In this document: positions 22,612 to 30,785 of the stretch, one piece after another
How the letters are laid out: every line of letters starts with the position of its first letter
How positions within the stretch are numbered: position 1 is the stretch's first letter
Assembly (NCBI GenBank): GCA_025128135.1
Contig: JAHLYW010000032.1
Coordinates: 1-34,890, forward strand
DNA: 34,890 nt
Reading direction: 5' to 3'
Origin: Synechococcus sp. CS-1325
GTDB taxonomy: Bacteria; Cyanobacteriota; Cyanobacteriia; PCC-6307; Cyanobiaceae
Position numbers and translations under genes: made by a program
The notes under the pieces: model-generated
Told to the model about the DNA's origin: nothing
Databases searched by the model: none
What the model saw: the letters and a program-made list of their open reading frames with translations, nothing else

Positions 22612-23230
22612 CTTGCTTCCTTGTTGATGATGGTTCTACTGGAGCATGATCAGCAACGCAAGCATGCAACCTGAACCAGCCGGCCTTGACGCAGCAACAA
22701 TGCCAGGGGCACCATACCCGCAGCCGCCCTACGCTTGCGATCTCCTGGCCGCCGGGAGCCATGAAGAACAATAAGGTTCATTGGGCGCGGCAAAGGGGCA
22801 ATAGAAGTGTTAGCCAATTTCAGCCGGCATCGCCATTCCTCAGGCAAACGCGAATCCATGACTTCCACCCAGACCGTCACCCATGTCAGAGATTCAGACA
22901 AGGCGCCAGTTCAGAAGCGAAAAACAACCCAGTGGATTCATCAGGCATCAAGGATCCATCCAAAAGCCAAGAATAGACATGGGTCTCGCATGCACACAGC
23001 GCTCAACCGTTCAACGGAAAAGTGAACAAGCGCAGCCACGGTGGCTGTTACCACTCGCACCAGTTCAGCCCAACACGAAGCCCAGTCCAGTCACGGGCAC
23101 AAGCATATCGTCCGCAATAACGTCATTGCGGCCACCAGGAGACAAAAGAGAGAACCAAGCGATCAAAAAGGAGAAACGATATTGCAGAAGATGAGACAAG
23201 AGGAGTGGGCAAACAGAAACGTGAGATGAT
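22612..23230. other. Gap of about 620 bases without a convincing gene
   Basis: Lower GC than the flank to the left. The only short frames are an overlapping pair on the plus strand. One begins at ATG 22858 (MTSTQTVTHVRDSDKAPV..., 55 residues, Lys/Arg/His rich) and one at 22761. Neither has a good Shine-Dalgarno sequence or a recognised family. A perfect 7-base inverted repeat (CCGCAAT 23112-23118, ATTGCGG 23125-23131) is present. I see no other structure. Confidence 0.5.
23112..23131. other. Perfect inverted repeat downstream of the epimerase gene
   Basis: CCGCAAT and ATTGCGG, separated by AACGTC, lie about 100 bases beyond the epimerase stop on the minus strand. The symmetric sequence could be a stem-loop or a protein-binding site. 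No T-tract follows, so a terminator is not supported. Confidence 0.4.
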
Positions 23231-24169
23231 CTAAGAAAGGGTGGAATTATCATTCGCGATCATTAGCTCACACAATGAAAGAATACTCTGGCGGGGCGCA
23301 AGGCCAAGGACACGGGATGTCTCGGAGATATCAACATCAAAGGAGGGCGGATCGATATGATCCGGGGCATCCAGATGGATAGAATAGTCAAGTCCGTGTC
23401 GGGCAAAGAGTTCACGAGCAAAGTCGCGACCCAGCCAAGTCACGCCGCTTGCGAAGATCAATTCGCCTCCCCAGCCAATCTCCACGGCACGGATAGCCAT
23501 CTGCATAAAGTCACGCGCCGAGCTCCAGTCACAATGGAAAGAGAGTGTCTGCAGTTTCTCTCGATACGTCGGATTGGCCAACGCGGTCTTAACAGCTCGG
23601 CAGAGCTTAGGAATGAAGAATGAAGCCGGGCGCCGCTCGGACTCATGATTAAAGAGAAGTGCCACGGTCGTCCTGATGCCATGGGAGCGCTCGTAATGGG
23701 CGGCGAGCTGGCCAGATGCGATCTTCGTAATGGAATAAAGACAATGACCTAGGCGGGGGGTCGAAAGATCGACACGACCCTGCAGGGCAGAACCAAAGAC
23801 CTTGGCGGAACTGGCATAAAAGACACGTAGCCCTGGCCGCCGACGCCTGGCGTACTCAAGGACGCGATGAAGAGACTTAATGTTGACATCAACAGCACTC
23901 CCCCACACTTCTTCATAAATGAAGCCGGCCGAGCCATGGACAGCAGCTACATGGAAGACCTCATCAGGCTGGAATTCCTCCAGGCACCGGTCCAAATCAT
24001 TCTGGTCTGTGAGGTCAAGCCTTCGATAGATGAAGGCAGTGTTTGCGATCGCGAACTGAACATCCGCTCTGCGGCCAATGCCCAGAACTTGACGCCCAGT
24101 AGCCACCAACTCCTCGGCAAGAATGCTGCCATCCTGACCACAAACACCTAAGACAAGGGATCTGATCAT
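23231..24169 (-). CDS. NAD-dependent epimerase/dehydratase, GDP-mannose 4,6-dehydratase-like
   Basis: 312 residues of the extended SDR family. The Rossmann loop GVCGQDG is at residues 8-14 (SLVLGVCGQDGSILAEEL), the form typical of GDP-mannose 4,6-dehydratases. The catalytic Ser is in YASSAKVFG and the Tyr-x3-Lys pair in LYSITKIASGQ. LLFNHESERRPASFFIPKL matches the GMD substrate loop. It would interconvert a nucleotide sugar for polysaccharide synthesis, giving a 4-keto-6-deoxy sugar if it is a true GMD. It starts with a 4-base ATGA overlap on the preceding GT2 gene, so it belongs to the same operon. It is slightly shorter than typical GMD proteins (about 340-370 residues), so the exact reaction is uncertain. 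Confidence 0.85.
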   Translation of the reverse strand: MIRSLVLGVCGQDGSILAEELVATGRQVLGIGRRADVQFAIANTAFIYRRLDLTDQNDLDRCLEEFQPDEVFHVAAVHGSAGFIYEEVWGSAVDVNIKSLHRVLEYARRRRPGLRVFYASSAKVFGSALQGRVDLSTPRLGHCLYSITKIASGQLAAHYERSHGIRTTVALLFNHESERRPASFFIPKLCRAVKTALANPTYREKLQTLSFHCDWSSARDFMQMAIRAVEIGWGGELIFASGVTWLGRDFARELFARHGLDYSIHLDAPDHIDPPSFDVDISETSRVLGLAPRQSILSLCELMIANDNSTLS

Positions 24170-25704
24170 GCTTGCTGCAAGGCTCCAAGTAACCGCCGGA
24201 AGTCTCTCAGAATTTGTTCCACCGTGGGTAGATACATAGGGAGTTCATGCCTGGTCTTCTGTTCCTCATGCTGCCGGGAGGAAGCAAGTACTTGATCGAC
24301 CGCAAAAAGGCTTGCTCCTGAGAGTGCAAAGCGGAGAAACATTTCGTAATCCATAGCATAGTGAAGATGCTCCTTCACATGGCCACCTGCGCGATTCCAA
24401 AGATCTCGGGTAAAAAAAACTTCAGGCTGATAGAAATAGAGCCCACTCAGCCACGTCGAGGTAAAGCTGGCCAAGTCGCCAAAACTGAGCGGGCTGAGCT
24501 GTCCTGTAATGAAACCAGAATGGTGAATTTGCTTGGTTCGACCCATTCCATCAATAACACGACAGCCACCAACAATCATATCGCAAGAGGTATAGAACTG
24601 AGTTTTGGCTACCATTTCCAAGGAACCTGCCTCCAGTCTGTCGTCGCTGCAAAGCCAGGTCATCACATCCCCAGAAGCCAACATGAATCCCTTGTTTAGT
24701 GCATGGGACTGACCCCGATCAGGTTCGATCACGAGATGGGAGAGCCGGTGTCGATAACACTCAAGGATCTCTCGGCTTCCATCTGTGGAGCCCCCGTCGA
24801 TGACAACATAGTCCAGATTGGGATAGTTTTGTTCGAGGACCGACTCAAGACAAGCACGAAGATAGCGGCCTTGATTATAACTTACGGTAACGACAGAGAT
24901 CCTGGGCCAATCGCGGCCATCCTCCGAATCCCCCCACATTTGAACCTCAGTCGTGCGGCCAGGGAACCGAGATACCGATGGGACATGACCAGGTTCGTCC
25001 TTCTCAATCAACGCATGCGCCATTTCATTGCTCGCCCCATTGCCAATGGCAAGAGAGCTGGAGCGCTTGGAAGAGTGCACGCAACCAAGGGCGCGCCTGC
25101 GCGCCCATGAAACGAATGAATTTGAAGAATGCATTGATACCCGCATACAAGGGAATGGATCAGCCCCCTCCGCATCGCCAATAACAGGTAGAAAGGAAAA
25201 GCGCTTCTGAACAACTGCACCGGACGAAGATGTGCCTTCAACAATCCATAGAGTGATCGCGGCTACGTGTCGATCAAAGGGAAGAGGAGGAAGGCGATTC
25301 AAAATACTTTGCATGAATCTCTTCACCTTTTTACCAGCCTTGGTGGCGACAAGCAACACACTCATCTGACGGCCGGCAACACTCTTGTAACGACCCATCC
25401 AATGGATAGCCCCAAACTGGGGGACATCAAGGCCGGTCAGCACCAACTCCAATTCTGGAGCAACCCAGGCGGCTCTTTGGGAAGCAAGATCAGGCAGCTT
25501 CTGGGCCGCAGTCAGGTAGCTCAGGACCTCGCAGTCCTTGTCAAGAATCTGAAGATAGGCCTGAAGCCCATAGGATTCTTCGATACAGATTTCTTCAACA
25601 AAGGCATTGCTGCCTGAATGCAGTAGCGCATGGGGGTGTGGACGAGCTGCATGGGCCAGCGAAACGCCATTGACCAGCCGTTCCACCTGATCGTCCCGAC
25701 TCAT
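24166..25704 (-). CDS. Glycosyltransferase family 2 protein with long unknown N-terminal region
   Basis: 512 residues from ATG 25704, which overlaps the upstream GT9-like stop by four bases (ATGA); a start at 25731 would overlap more. Residues from about 268 onward are a clear GT-A enzyme: ISVVTVSYNQGRYLRACLE, YVVIDGGSTDGSREIL, ALNKGFMLASGDVMTWLCSDD (the DxD-like acidic pair near residue 345). It would transfer an activated sugar in the cytoplasm. The first ~265 residues (ILDKDCEVLSYLTAAQKL, QMSVLLVATKAGKKVKRF) match no domain I know; they may be a second, degenerate catalytic or binding domain. A His/Arg-rich stretch near 20-30 is odd. Confidence 0.8.
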   Translation of the reverse strand: MSRDDQVERLVNGVSLAHAARPHPHALLHSGSNAFVEEICIEESYGLQAYLQILDKDCEVLSYLTAAQKLPDLASQRAAWVAPELELVLTGLDVPQFGAIHWMGRYKSVAGRQMSVLLVATKAGKKVKRFMQSILNRLPPLPFDRHVAAITLWIVEGTSSSGAVVQKRFSFLPVIGDAEGADPFPCMRVSMHSSNSFVSWARRRALGCVHSSKRSSSLAIGNGASNEMAHALIEKDEPGHVPSVSRFPGRTTEVQMWGDSEDGRDWPRISVVTVSYNQGRYLRACLESVLEQNYPNLDYVVIDGGSTDGSREILECYRHRLSHLVIEPDRGQSHALNKGFMLASGDVMTWLCSDDRLEAGSLEMVAKTQFYTSCDMIVGGCRVIDGMGRTKQIHHSGFITGQLSPLSFGDLASFTSTWLSGLYFYQPEVFFTRDLWNRAGGHVKEHLHYAMDYEMFLRFALSGASLFAVDQVLASSRQHEEQKTRHELPMYLPTVEQILRDFRRLLGALQQA

Positions 25705-26852
25705 GAGAGGCACTCCTGCACAAAATCCCATTGCCTGGATCCACCCGGCAAGCGGAAAGACTTATCCAGCTGGCACTGTTGAAGAACACTCCGATGGGCA
25801 TGATTGCGCAACTCAGTACGGTCGGGGTAGCGACGAAAAGCATGGGCCAAGGATTCGGCAGCATCAAGATACATCCCACGGTCCATCAAGGATTTACCAA
25901 TAGAGTTGAGGAAGCTGAAGGTGACAGGCACAGGCCGGTGGAACTCAGCAATCGCCTCCTTGAGGTCAGAACCTGCAGAACGTCGAAGGCACTCAACCGT
26001 TACCCTCGGGGTGGCATCACGCATCTCAATGAAATGACTGGTTGGCTTCCCCCAATAGTGAAAGTCGTGAAAGAAAGAACCCAATACCGAGCGCCTACTA
26101 TCCAAGATCTGGAGATTGGGAACCTTCTTGGCCTGTTCACAGGTGGCCACCACTGTCAGTCCGCTGCCGCAGCCAATGAAATCCGAGCAATAGTCGAGGA
26201 GAGCAAGATTCTCTCTCATGGTGAGTGCAGATGCCGACACTGCGTTGGGGGGAAGATCCCTACCAAGTGGCTGCATGGTGGAGAGTAGAAAGAATAGATC
26301 CATGTTCCTTGCTGCGCTCAACCTCGCCACCTTCTTGGCAAAATCTGGCGTTACATGGGATTGCATGCTATTGGAAGAACATTCGAAAAGCACAACCCTC
26401 CCACGCTCAAGTAGACGGTGTTCAAGAGCGAATGCTTCGACTCGCTCCCTCTCCTCCGAGGTCAAGCAAATGACCGGATCAATCGGAACACTGATAGGTC
26501 GATCATAGCCGCGGAACATGCTTGGCCGAACAGTGCCATCAAAATAACGGAAGTTATCAGGATAAACCTGAGGGAACCAGATCCGATCGTAGGCTTGGCT
26601 GCCAGCCTGCCGCCGCATGATCTCACGGCTGGCCAACGCCCAAATGAGATCTCGGCTGAAGTTCGTCCAGTCAGGCAGGTCAACAGTAACGACTTCGTCC
26701 ACATACGGGTTGGCCAACAGCAAGCTGCTACACCGCGAGGAAATCCACCATGTGAGGTGGCAACCTGGATGATCCTGCTTGATCTGCCTTGCGATGGTCG
26801 TGGCATAGAGGCAGTCTCCATTGGCGTCAAGCTGGACCAGTGCTGCCTTCAT
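25701..26852 (-). CDS. Glycosyltransferase family 9 (ADP-heptose transferase)-like protein
   Basis: 383 residues. The N-terminus MKAALVQLDANGDCLYATTI and the following WWISSRCSSLLLANPYVDEV match the first Rossmann domain of GT9 heptosyltransferases, where a (G)DxL motif starts the domain. The second domain includes VVLFECSSNSMQ, VARLSAARNMDLFFLL and CSDFIGCGSGLTVVATCEQ. A short C-terminal helical stretch (GKSLMDRGMYLDAAESLAHAF) resembles a TPR. GT9 enzymes add heptose or related sugars to lipopolysaccharide core or surface glycans. It begins the ATGA-coupled trio GT9-GT2-epimerase. Similarity is moderate, so the sugar is unknown. Confidence 0.75.
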   Translation of the reverse strand: MKAALVQLDANGDCLYATTIARQIKQDHPGCHLTWWISSRCSSLLLANPYVDEVVTVDLPDWTNFSRDLIWALASREIMRRQAGSQAYDRIWFPQVYPDNFRYFDGTVRPSMFRGYDRPISVPIDPVICLTSEERERVEAFALEHRLLERGRVVLFECSSNSMQSHVTPDFAKKVARLSAARNMDLFFLLSTMQPLGRDLPPNAVSASALTMRENLALLDYCSDFIGCGSGLTVVATCEQAKKVPNLQILDSRRSVLGSFFHDFHYWGKPTSHFIEMRDATPRVTVECLRRSAGSDLKEAIAEFHRPVPVTFSFLNSIGKSLMDRGMYLDAAESLAHAFRRYPDRTELRNHAHRSVLQQCQLDKSFRLPGGSRQWDFVQECLS

Positions 26853-27510
26853 GCGTAATCCTGATGGAGCAGGCGGGACGACTCGCCGGATACTCTATCT
26901 CTGAAGACCATCAACAGCATGATGATTGCATGTGATGAGGCAGGCAGAAACAGCCACCGACATATTGTCAGTATGGCGCCGTAGACTGAAAGGAATGTCA
27001 TCATCATAGGATCAGCAACACTGGAAAGGAATCATCCACGATCTCGGTGACAGCACTTGCTGGCCGGTGAAACAGCCTGACTGAAGTCCCAACTCTCATC
27101 CCAGGTCCAAGCTGGCAGGAACTGGGAGGTGAGAGATTGACGCCAACACCAAAGCAAGATAGGCTTGGCCAGAACTTTTATGTCCTGCAGTCTGTGATAG
27201 TTTACTGTGCTGGCACAGGCAAGATAACCAGGGATTAAGCCACAATGAACATCGCCAAAAAAGTTGGGGTTCTAGAGAAGCCAGTTCTATCGCAAACTCA
27301 CGGCTACGGTCAATGGGACTCTCCAGGCTGGGCATACTGCCCGCTGCCGGGAGTGAATTCTGAAGCAAACACCGTCCACAGGAATGCCCACAATAGAGGC
27401 GAGAGAGCAGCAAGCCAGGCCAGGATTCTCTCCAACCGCCTGAATGAGTACAACGGCGGCAAAGCAACTCATTCCCCCTGAACGGGAAAGGAATGGCAAC
27501 TCAAACCCAT
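26853..27510. other. Gap of about 660 bases, possibly holding a decayed membrane-protein gene
   Basis: Between the GT9-like gene and the DUF6165 gene, both on the minus strand. There is no complete gene. Three minus frames between 27096 and 27500 are open in turn and partly complementary in character. One hydrophobic frame (27310-27462) looks protein-like but ends after 50 residues. The region 26853-27095 shows nothing I can interpret. Confidence 0.45.
27310..27462 (-). pseudogene. Possible truncated membrane-protein N-terminus
   Basis: A TTG-started frame of 50 residues reads PPLYSFRRLERILAW, then a hydrophobic helix LAALSPLLWAFLWTVFA, then SEFTPGSGQYAQPGESH and a stop. The arrangement (basic start, one helix, polar periplasm-like part) resembles the beginning of a polytopic membrane protein. 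An adjoining frame continues to 27096 in a protein-like way (SREFAIELASLEPQLFW), suggesting a frameshift in an old gene such as a polysaccharide polymerase or flippase. No family match can be claimed, and there is no ribosome site. Confidence 0.25.
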
Positions 27511-27912
27511 CTAGTCATCATAAGGCTGATATGACTTCTCCTCGACTATTTGCGAGCCGCAGATCGTATTAATCATCTTCTTGGCATGGGCGCGCTTGTC
27601 ATTGGTTCGATAGATGAGGCGTGCAATCTCGACGAACTCATCGTCGAACTCACCAGCACGCTCTTTGTCACGAATGCGATCTTCAAGATCCCACAACTCA
27701 GTGTTGGCCTCTCGCAACAACCTCACCCACTGCTCAATAGCGAGGTTACCGACAAGGGAGACTGGGCGGATGGCACACAAACAACACAGCTCAGTACGAA
27801 CGTTAACGAGTTTAGACTCCTCAACAATTCGTGACTCCTTGATTTCTAGAATGCTGATCTTGTCAAGCAGCTCGCCTAACGATACTGGGGCCAGTACAGT
27901 GCTTGAAGTCAT
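27511..27912 (-). CDS. DUF6165 family protein
   Basis: 133 residues. The start VLAPVSLGELLDKISILEIK, the central ANTELWDLEDRIRDKERAGEF and the end RLIYRTNDKRAHAKKMIN and VEEKSYQPY match DUF6165, a small, probably helical, soluble family found in bacterial polysaccharide and lipopolysaccharide clusters. No biochemical function is known. It starts six bases after the FkbM-like gene stop, so it is co-transcribed with it. The context of sugar methyltransferases and glycosyltransferases suggests an accessory role in surface glycan assembly. Confidence 0.8.
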   Translation of the reverse strand: MTSSTVLAPVSLGELLDKISILEIKESRIVEESKLVNVRTELCCLCAIRPVSLVGNLAIEQWVRLLREANTELWDLEDRIRDKERAGEFDDEFVEIARLIYRTNDKRAHAKKMINTICGSQIVEEKSYQPYDD

Positions 27913-27918
27913 AGATGG

Positions 27919-28956
27919 CTACGCAGCAGCTTGCAGAAGGTCCCTTGGCAGAGCCATGGCTCGTAGCCACTCTGCGCTGTAGGGCTCACCAAGATCTCCC
28001 AGACGGACCATCCGACCTGAGCGGCAGCAATGAACCATGCAACCTGCAATGAGATCGAATCGTTCCCTGCCGCGTACATAGCTTAATCGCCCTGCAGGGT
28101 CACGCGAGTCACGGTGGATGGCGGGCCAAGCGATGCGGCGCTTGATCCTTCCAGCGAGCTGGGGCGCAAGGTCCGCCCTCACAAAGAAGGCATTCAAGCC
28201 ATTCATGCAGGTGCCGAGGAATTCGTAGCCGCGGCCCTCTGCAAGCTCGCGCAAAGCGGCGATGGATGCGCCAAACAACAACCCCGAGTAGTGGCTTCGA
28301 AAACGCTCAAATTTCGCATCATAGGGGACAGTAACGGCATGCCGATCACCGAACACTGGATTGCACTCTAGGACAAGGATGTCGGGACGAAGTCCACCAA
28401 GTGCCTTCAGGATCCAATAATCATTGCCATCGAGGTCGATGCTAAGGATACCCAGCGGTCCAAAAAATCCATTTTGCTCGATAAGCTGTTGAATGTTCTC
28501 TGCCGTGATGAACGCGGCATGGGCTTGGATGTCGTTGCGCCAGTAGGTTGCAGACGAGCGCAGTACATTCATGTTCCCGGCGTCACCATCGAAGACCAAG
28601 CCTGTCCAGTTGCGGTTGAGCAGGAGAAATCGGGTGTTAGCCTCAAGGTAGTTTTCAACCCCGAACTCCACAAACGTCCTGTTCTGTAGATTCAGACTGG
28701 AGACCAGCCACTCGATGATCCCATCCTCACCAAACTGGGAAAAAACCTGGAACTCAACATCAGCAAGAGTGTCGATCTCCTCCATACGCTGAACCTGGAA
28801 GGCTGCAAGGCGTCCGAACAGGCAGGCATTGCGCTCCCATTTGTCATCGAGCTGGCGAATTTTCGCCATGCATGAGATGGCAGAACCACCCAAATCAGCC
28901 ACCAACTGGGAGGCGCGGTCAATACTTTTCCTCAGTTTACGAAGCATGGATTGCAT
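27919..28956 (-). CDS. FkbM-like class I methyltransferase family protein (SQFGEDG type)
   Basis: 345 residues from ATG 28956, one base after the upstream methyltransferase stop; a TTG at 28971 is the alternative. Key segments are FQVFSQFGEDGIIEWLVSSL, RTFVEFGVENYLEANTRFLL, LNRNWTGLVFDGD and GILSIDLDGNDYWILKAL. The FVEFGVE and FDGD parts fit SAM-binding motif I and the strand-2 acidic residue of FkbM-related enzymes, and the IDLDGNDYW segment is typical of the group found in glycan clusters. It probably O-methylates a sugar or another component of the surface polymer; catalysis is unproven. An N-terminal helix of about 60 residues precedes the core. Confidence 0.75.
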   Translation of the reverse strand: MQSMLRKLRKSIDRASQLVADLGGSAISCMAKIRQLDDKWERNACLFGRLAAFQVQRMEEIDTLADVEFQVFSQFGEDGIIEWLVSSLNLQNRTFVEFGVENYLEANTRFLLLNRNWTGLVFDGDAGNMNVLRSSATYWRNDIQAHAAFITAENIQQLIEQNGFFGPLGILSIDLDGNDYWILKALGGLRPDILVLECNPVFGDRHAVTVPYDAKFERFRSHYSGLLFGASIAALRELAEGRGYEFLGTCMNGLNAFFVRADLAPQLAGRIKRRIAWPAIHRDSRDPAGRLSYVRGRERFDLIAGCMVHCCRSGRMVRLGDLGEPYSAEWLRAMALPRDLLQAAA

Positions 28957-28957
28957 G

Positions 28958-30199
28958 CTAAACGATTTCAATCTCAGGGAACGGGAAGATCAGGCGACCA
29001 CCACTAGCCAGATACTGCTTCTCCCTCTGCACAATGCCGCCTCGGAAGTGCCAAGGCAGGACAAGGTAATAGTCAGGCTTCATGGCAGCAGCCTGCTTCT
29101 CGGAGATAATTGGTATTCTCGTACCAGGAGTAACACGGCCAAATTTCTCCTCATTGACCTCGGCAATGAAGGGAATTTCACTCGGCGTGAACCCACAAAA
29201 CTGCAAGAGGACATTTCCCTTGGTTGAGGCTCCGTAACCGAAGATGGTCTTGCCATCGGCGACCAGAGACTTGACAAGACGGGTAAGGTCATCCCGATGA
29301 CGGAAGACGCGCTCCTCAAAGTCACGAAATGGCTTGGGAGTTGAGAGCCCCATTCGGTCCTCCTGTTCAAGAAGCCAGTCAATGACCGATGAATTGCTCC
29401 CCAAGGAGGTGTTTGATTGACGTGCCGCTGTTACAGCAAAGCTTCCTCCATTGACATTGTTCATTACCACATCTACAAGGCGCAAGTCGGCTGCCTCGAG
29501 AATCCTGGCTACGACACCAAGTGAGTAGTATTCGAGGTGCTCATGGCAGATCGTGTCGTAGGAGTTCGTCCGCAGCATGGAAGGCATGTAGCTCTGCTCA
29601 AAATGCCAAACCCCGTCTTCAGCGAGCACCTCATGGATCTGCCGCGCAAAGGAGACTGGATCCTCAAGGTCATAAAACATGGCGATGGAACTGACCACCT
29701 TGGCTGGCGTAGTGGAAACGCTGCGGAACGCTTCCGCTGAGAAGAAATCTGGCACCAGCTTGATATCGTCGGGGTAGAGTTCAGCAAACTTGGCCCCGGT
29801 AGGATCTATACCGATTCGGTGAAGCTCCTTGGTCTGGTAGGCCTTGAGTGTGGTGGCGTCATTGCTACCTATGTCAAGGACGGTATCGCCCGGGCTAACC
29901 CCGGCCAAACGCTCCAAATAGTGCACCTTGTTCGTGAGATGATCGACCATGGACTGGTTAAGTCCAGAGCGATATCCGTAGTTGTCCCCGTACATCTCGT
30001 CGGGGTTGTAGGAGTGCCTGAGTTGAACCAGGCCGCTGGAGGGGCACCAGACAAGCTCCAGCGGACCGCTGGTCACCTCATCTTCTGGAGTGGAGGGGAA
30101 AACGCCGGTGAGTGCCTGGCGGCCAAGATCAAGAATGGTGACCAAGTGTGAGTCACCGCTCACGCGGCAACGTTCAATCTCTGAGTAGGGTAAGACCAT
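28958..30199 (-). CDS. Sugar C-methyltransferase-like SAM protein (zinc-binding N-domain, C-terminal domain)
   Basis: 413 residues from ATG 30199 (MVLPYSEIERC); a TTG at 30292 would add 31 residues of doubtful sequence. The order fits the NDP-hexose C-methyltransferase architecture. It opens with an N-terminal putative zinc domain (CRVSGDSHLVTILDLGRQ, LTGVFP, WCPSSGLVQLRHSY), in which each CxxC is CxxS or CPSS. A central methyltransferase follows (TVLDIGSNDATTLKAYQ, GIDPTGAKFAE, CHEHLEYYSLGVV), then a C-terminal domain with IFGYGASTKGNVLLQF. Such enzymes put a methyl group on a sugar carbon, or act on related keto-sugars. The context beside an epimerase and glycosyltransferases supports synthesis of a branched or modified surface sugar. 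Confidence 0.85.
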   Translation of the reverse strand: MVLPYSEIERCRVSGDSHLVTILDLGRQALTGVFPSTPEDEVTSGPLELVWCPSSGLVQLRHSYNPDEMYGDNYGYRSGLNQSMVDHLTNKVHYLERLAGVSPGDTVLDIGSNDATTLKAYQTKELHRIGIDPTGAKFAELYPDDIKLVPDFFSAEAFRSVSTTPAKVVSSIAMFYDLEDPVSFARQIHEVLAEDGVWHFEQSYMPSMLRTNSYDTICHEHLEYYSLGVVARILEAADLRLVDVVMNNVNGGSFAVTAARQSNTSLGSNSSVIDWLLEQEDRMGLSTPKPFRDFEERVFRHRDDLTRLVKSLVADGKTIFGYGASTKGNVLLQFCGFTPSEIPFIAEVNEEKFGRVTPGTRIPIISEKQAAAMKPDYYLVLPWHFRGGIVQREKQYLASGGRLIFPFPEIEIV

Positions 30200-30785
30200 T
30201 GAAGCCGCAGGACGAACAGGCTTAACATAGTATCTGAGCAGGCGTTGGCTTCCCAGAGCGAGTCCACTGCCAAGAAAACCTGGGAAACCCAATCAACTTC
30301 GCTGCGCAAGGTCCCCACAATCACAGCCATGGGCTGGGCAGACTTGGTTGAATGTGCTTTGCTTATCCACCTTCAGGAGAGCCAACGCAATGCCCCGCAG
30401 CTGCACTATGCGGGCTTGAGCTGCCAGCGAGAGAGTTTCTGGCTGCGCCAGAGGGGGTGATTCCAGGCACAGGCTGGTAGACCTGATCCAACCACGGCTC
30501 TCAGTTTGAAGCAGTGGGAGGCCGGACTGCGCACCTGCTCACCTCCACTCCGCTGATCCGGTGGAAGACAAATGGGATGGCATTACTGACTGAGGCAAAA
30601 GGATACCCAACACAGACAACCCTGACACGAAACGTTCGTAGACATCGGCCATGCGAATTGCAAGGACTACCAAGCTAATTCATTACTCCTGCGAGCAGAG
30701 CCTTCCATCCATACAACACAGCATAGAATAGACCCGCTAAGTTCATGACAACGTCCACAGCCTGACAAGCAGTTCGGGGAGCCGT
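30200..30785. other. Gap of about 590 bases without a convincing gene
   Basis: Separates the methyltransferase gene from the GT4 gene on the same strand. A 71-residue plus frame (30245-30460) and a roughly 70-residue minus frame opposite it are open, but neither has a start signal or recognisable motif. The rest, 30461-30785, has many stops in all frames. It may be the remains of a lost gene. Confidence 0.45.
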
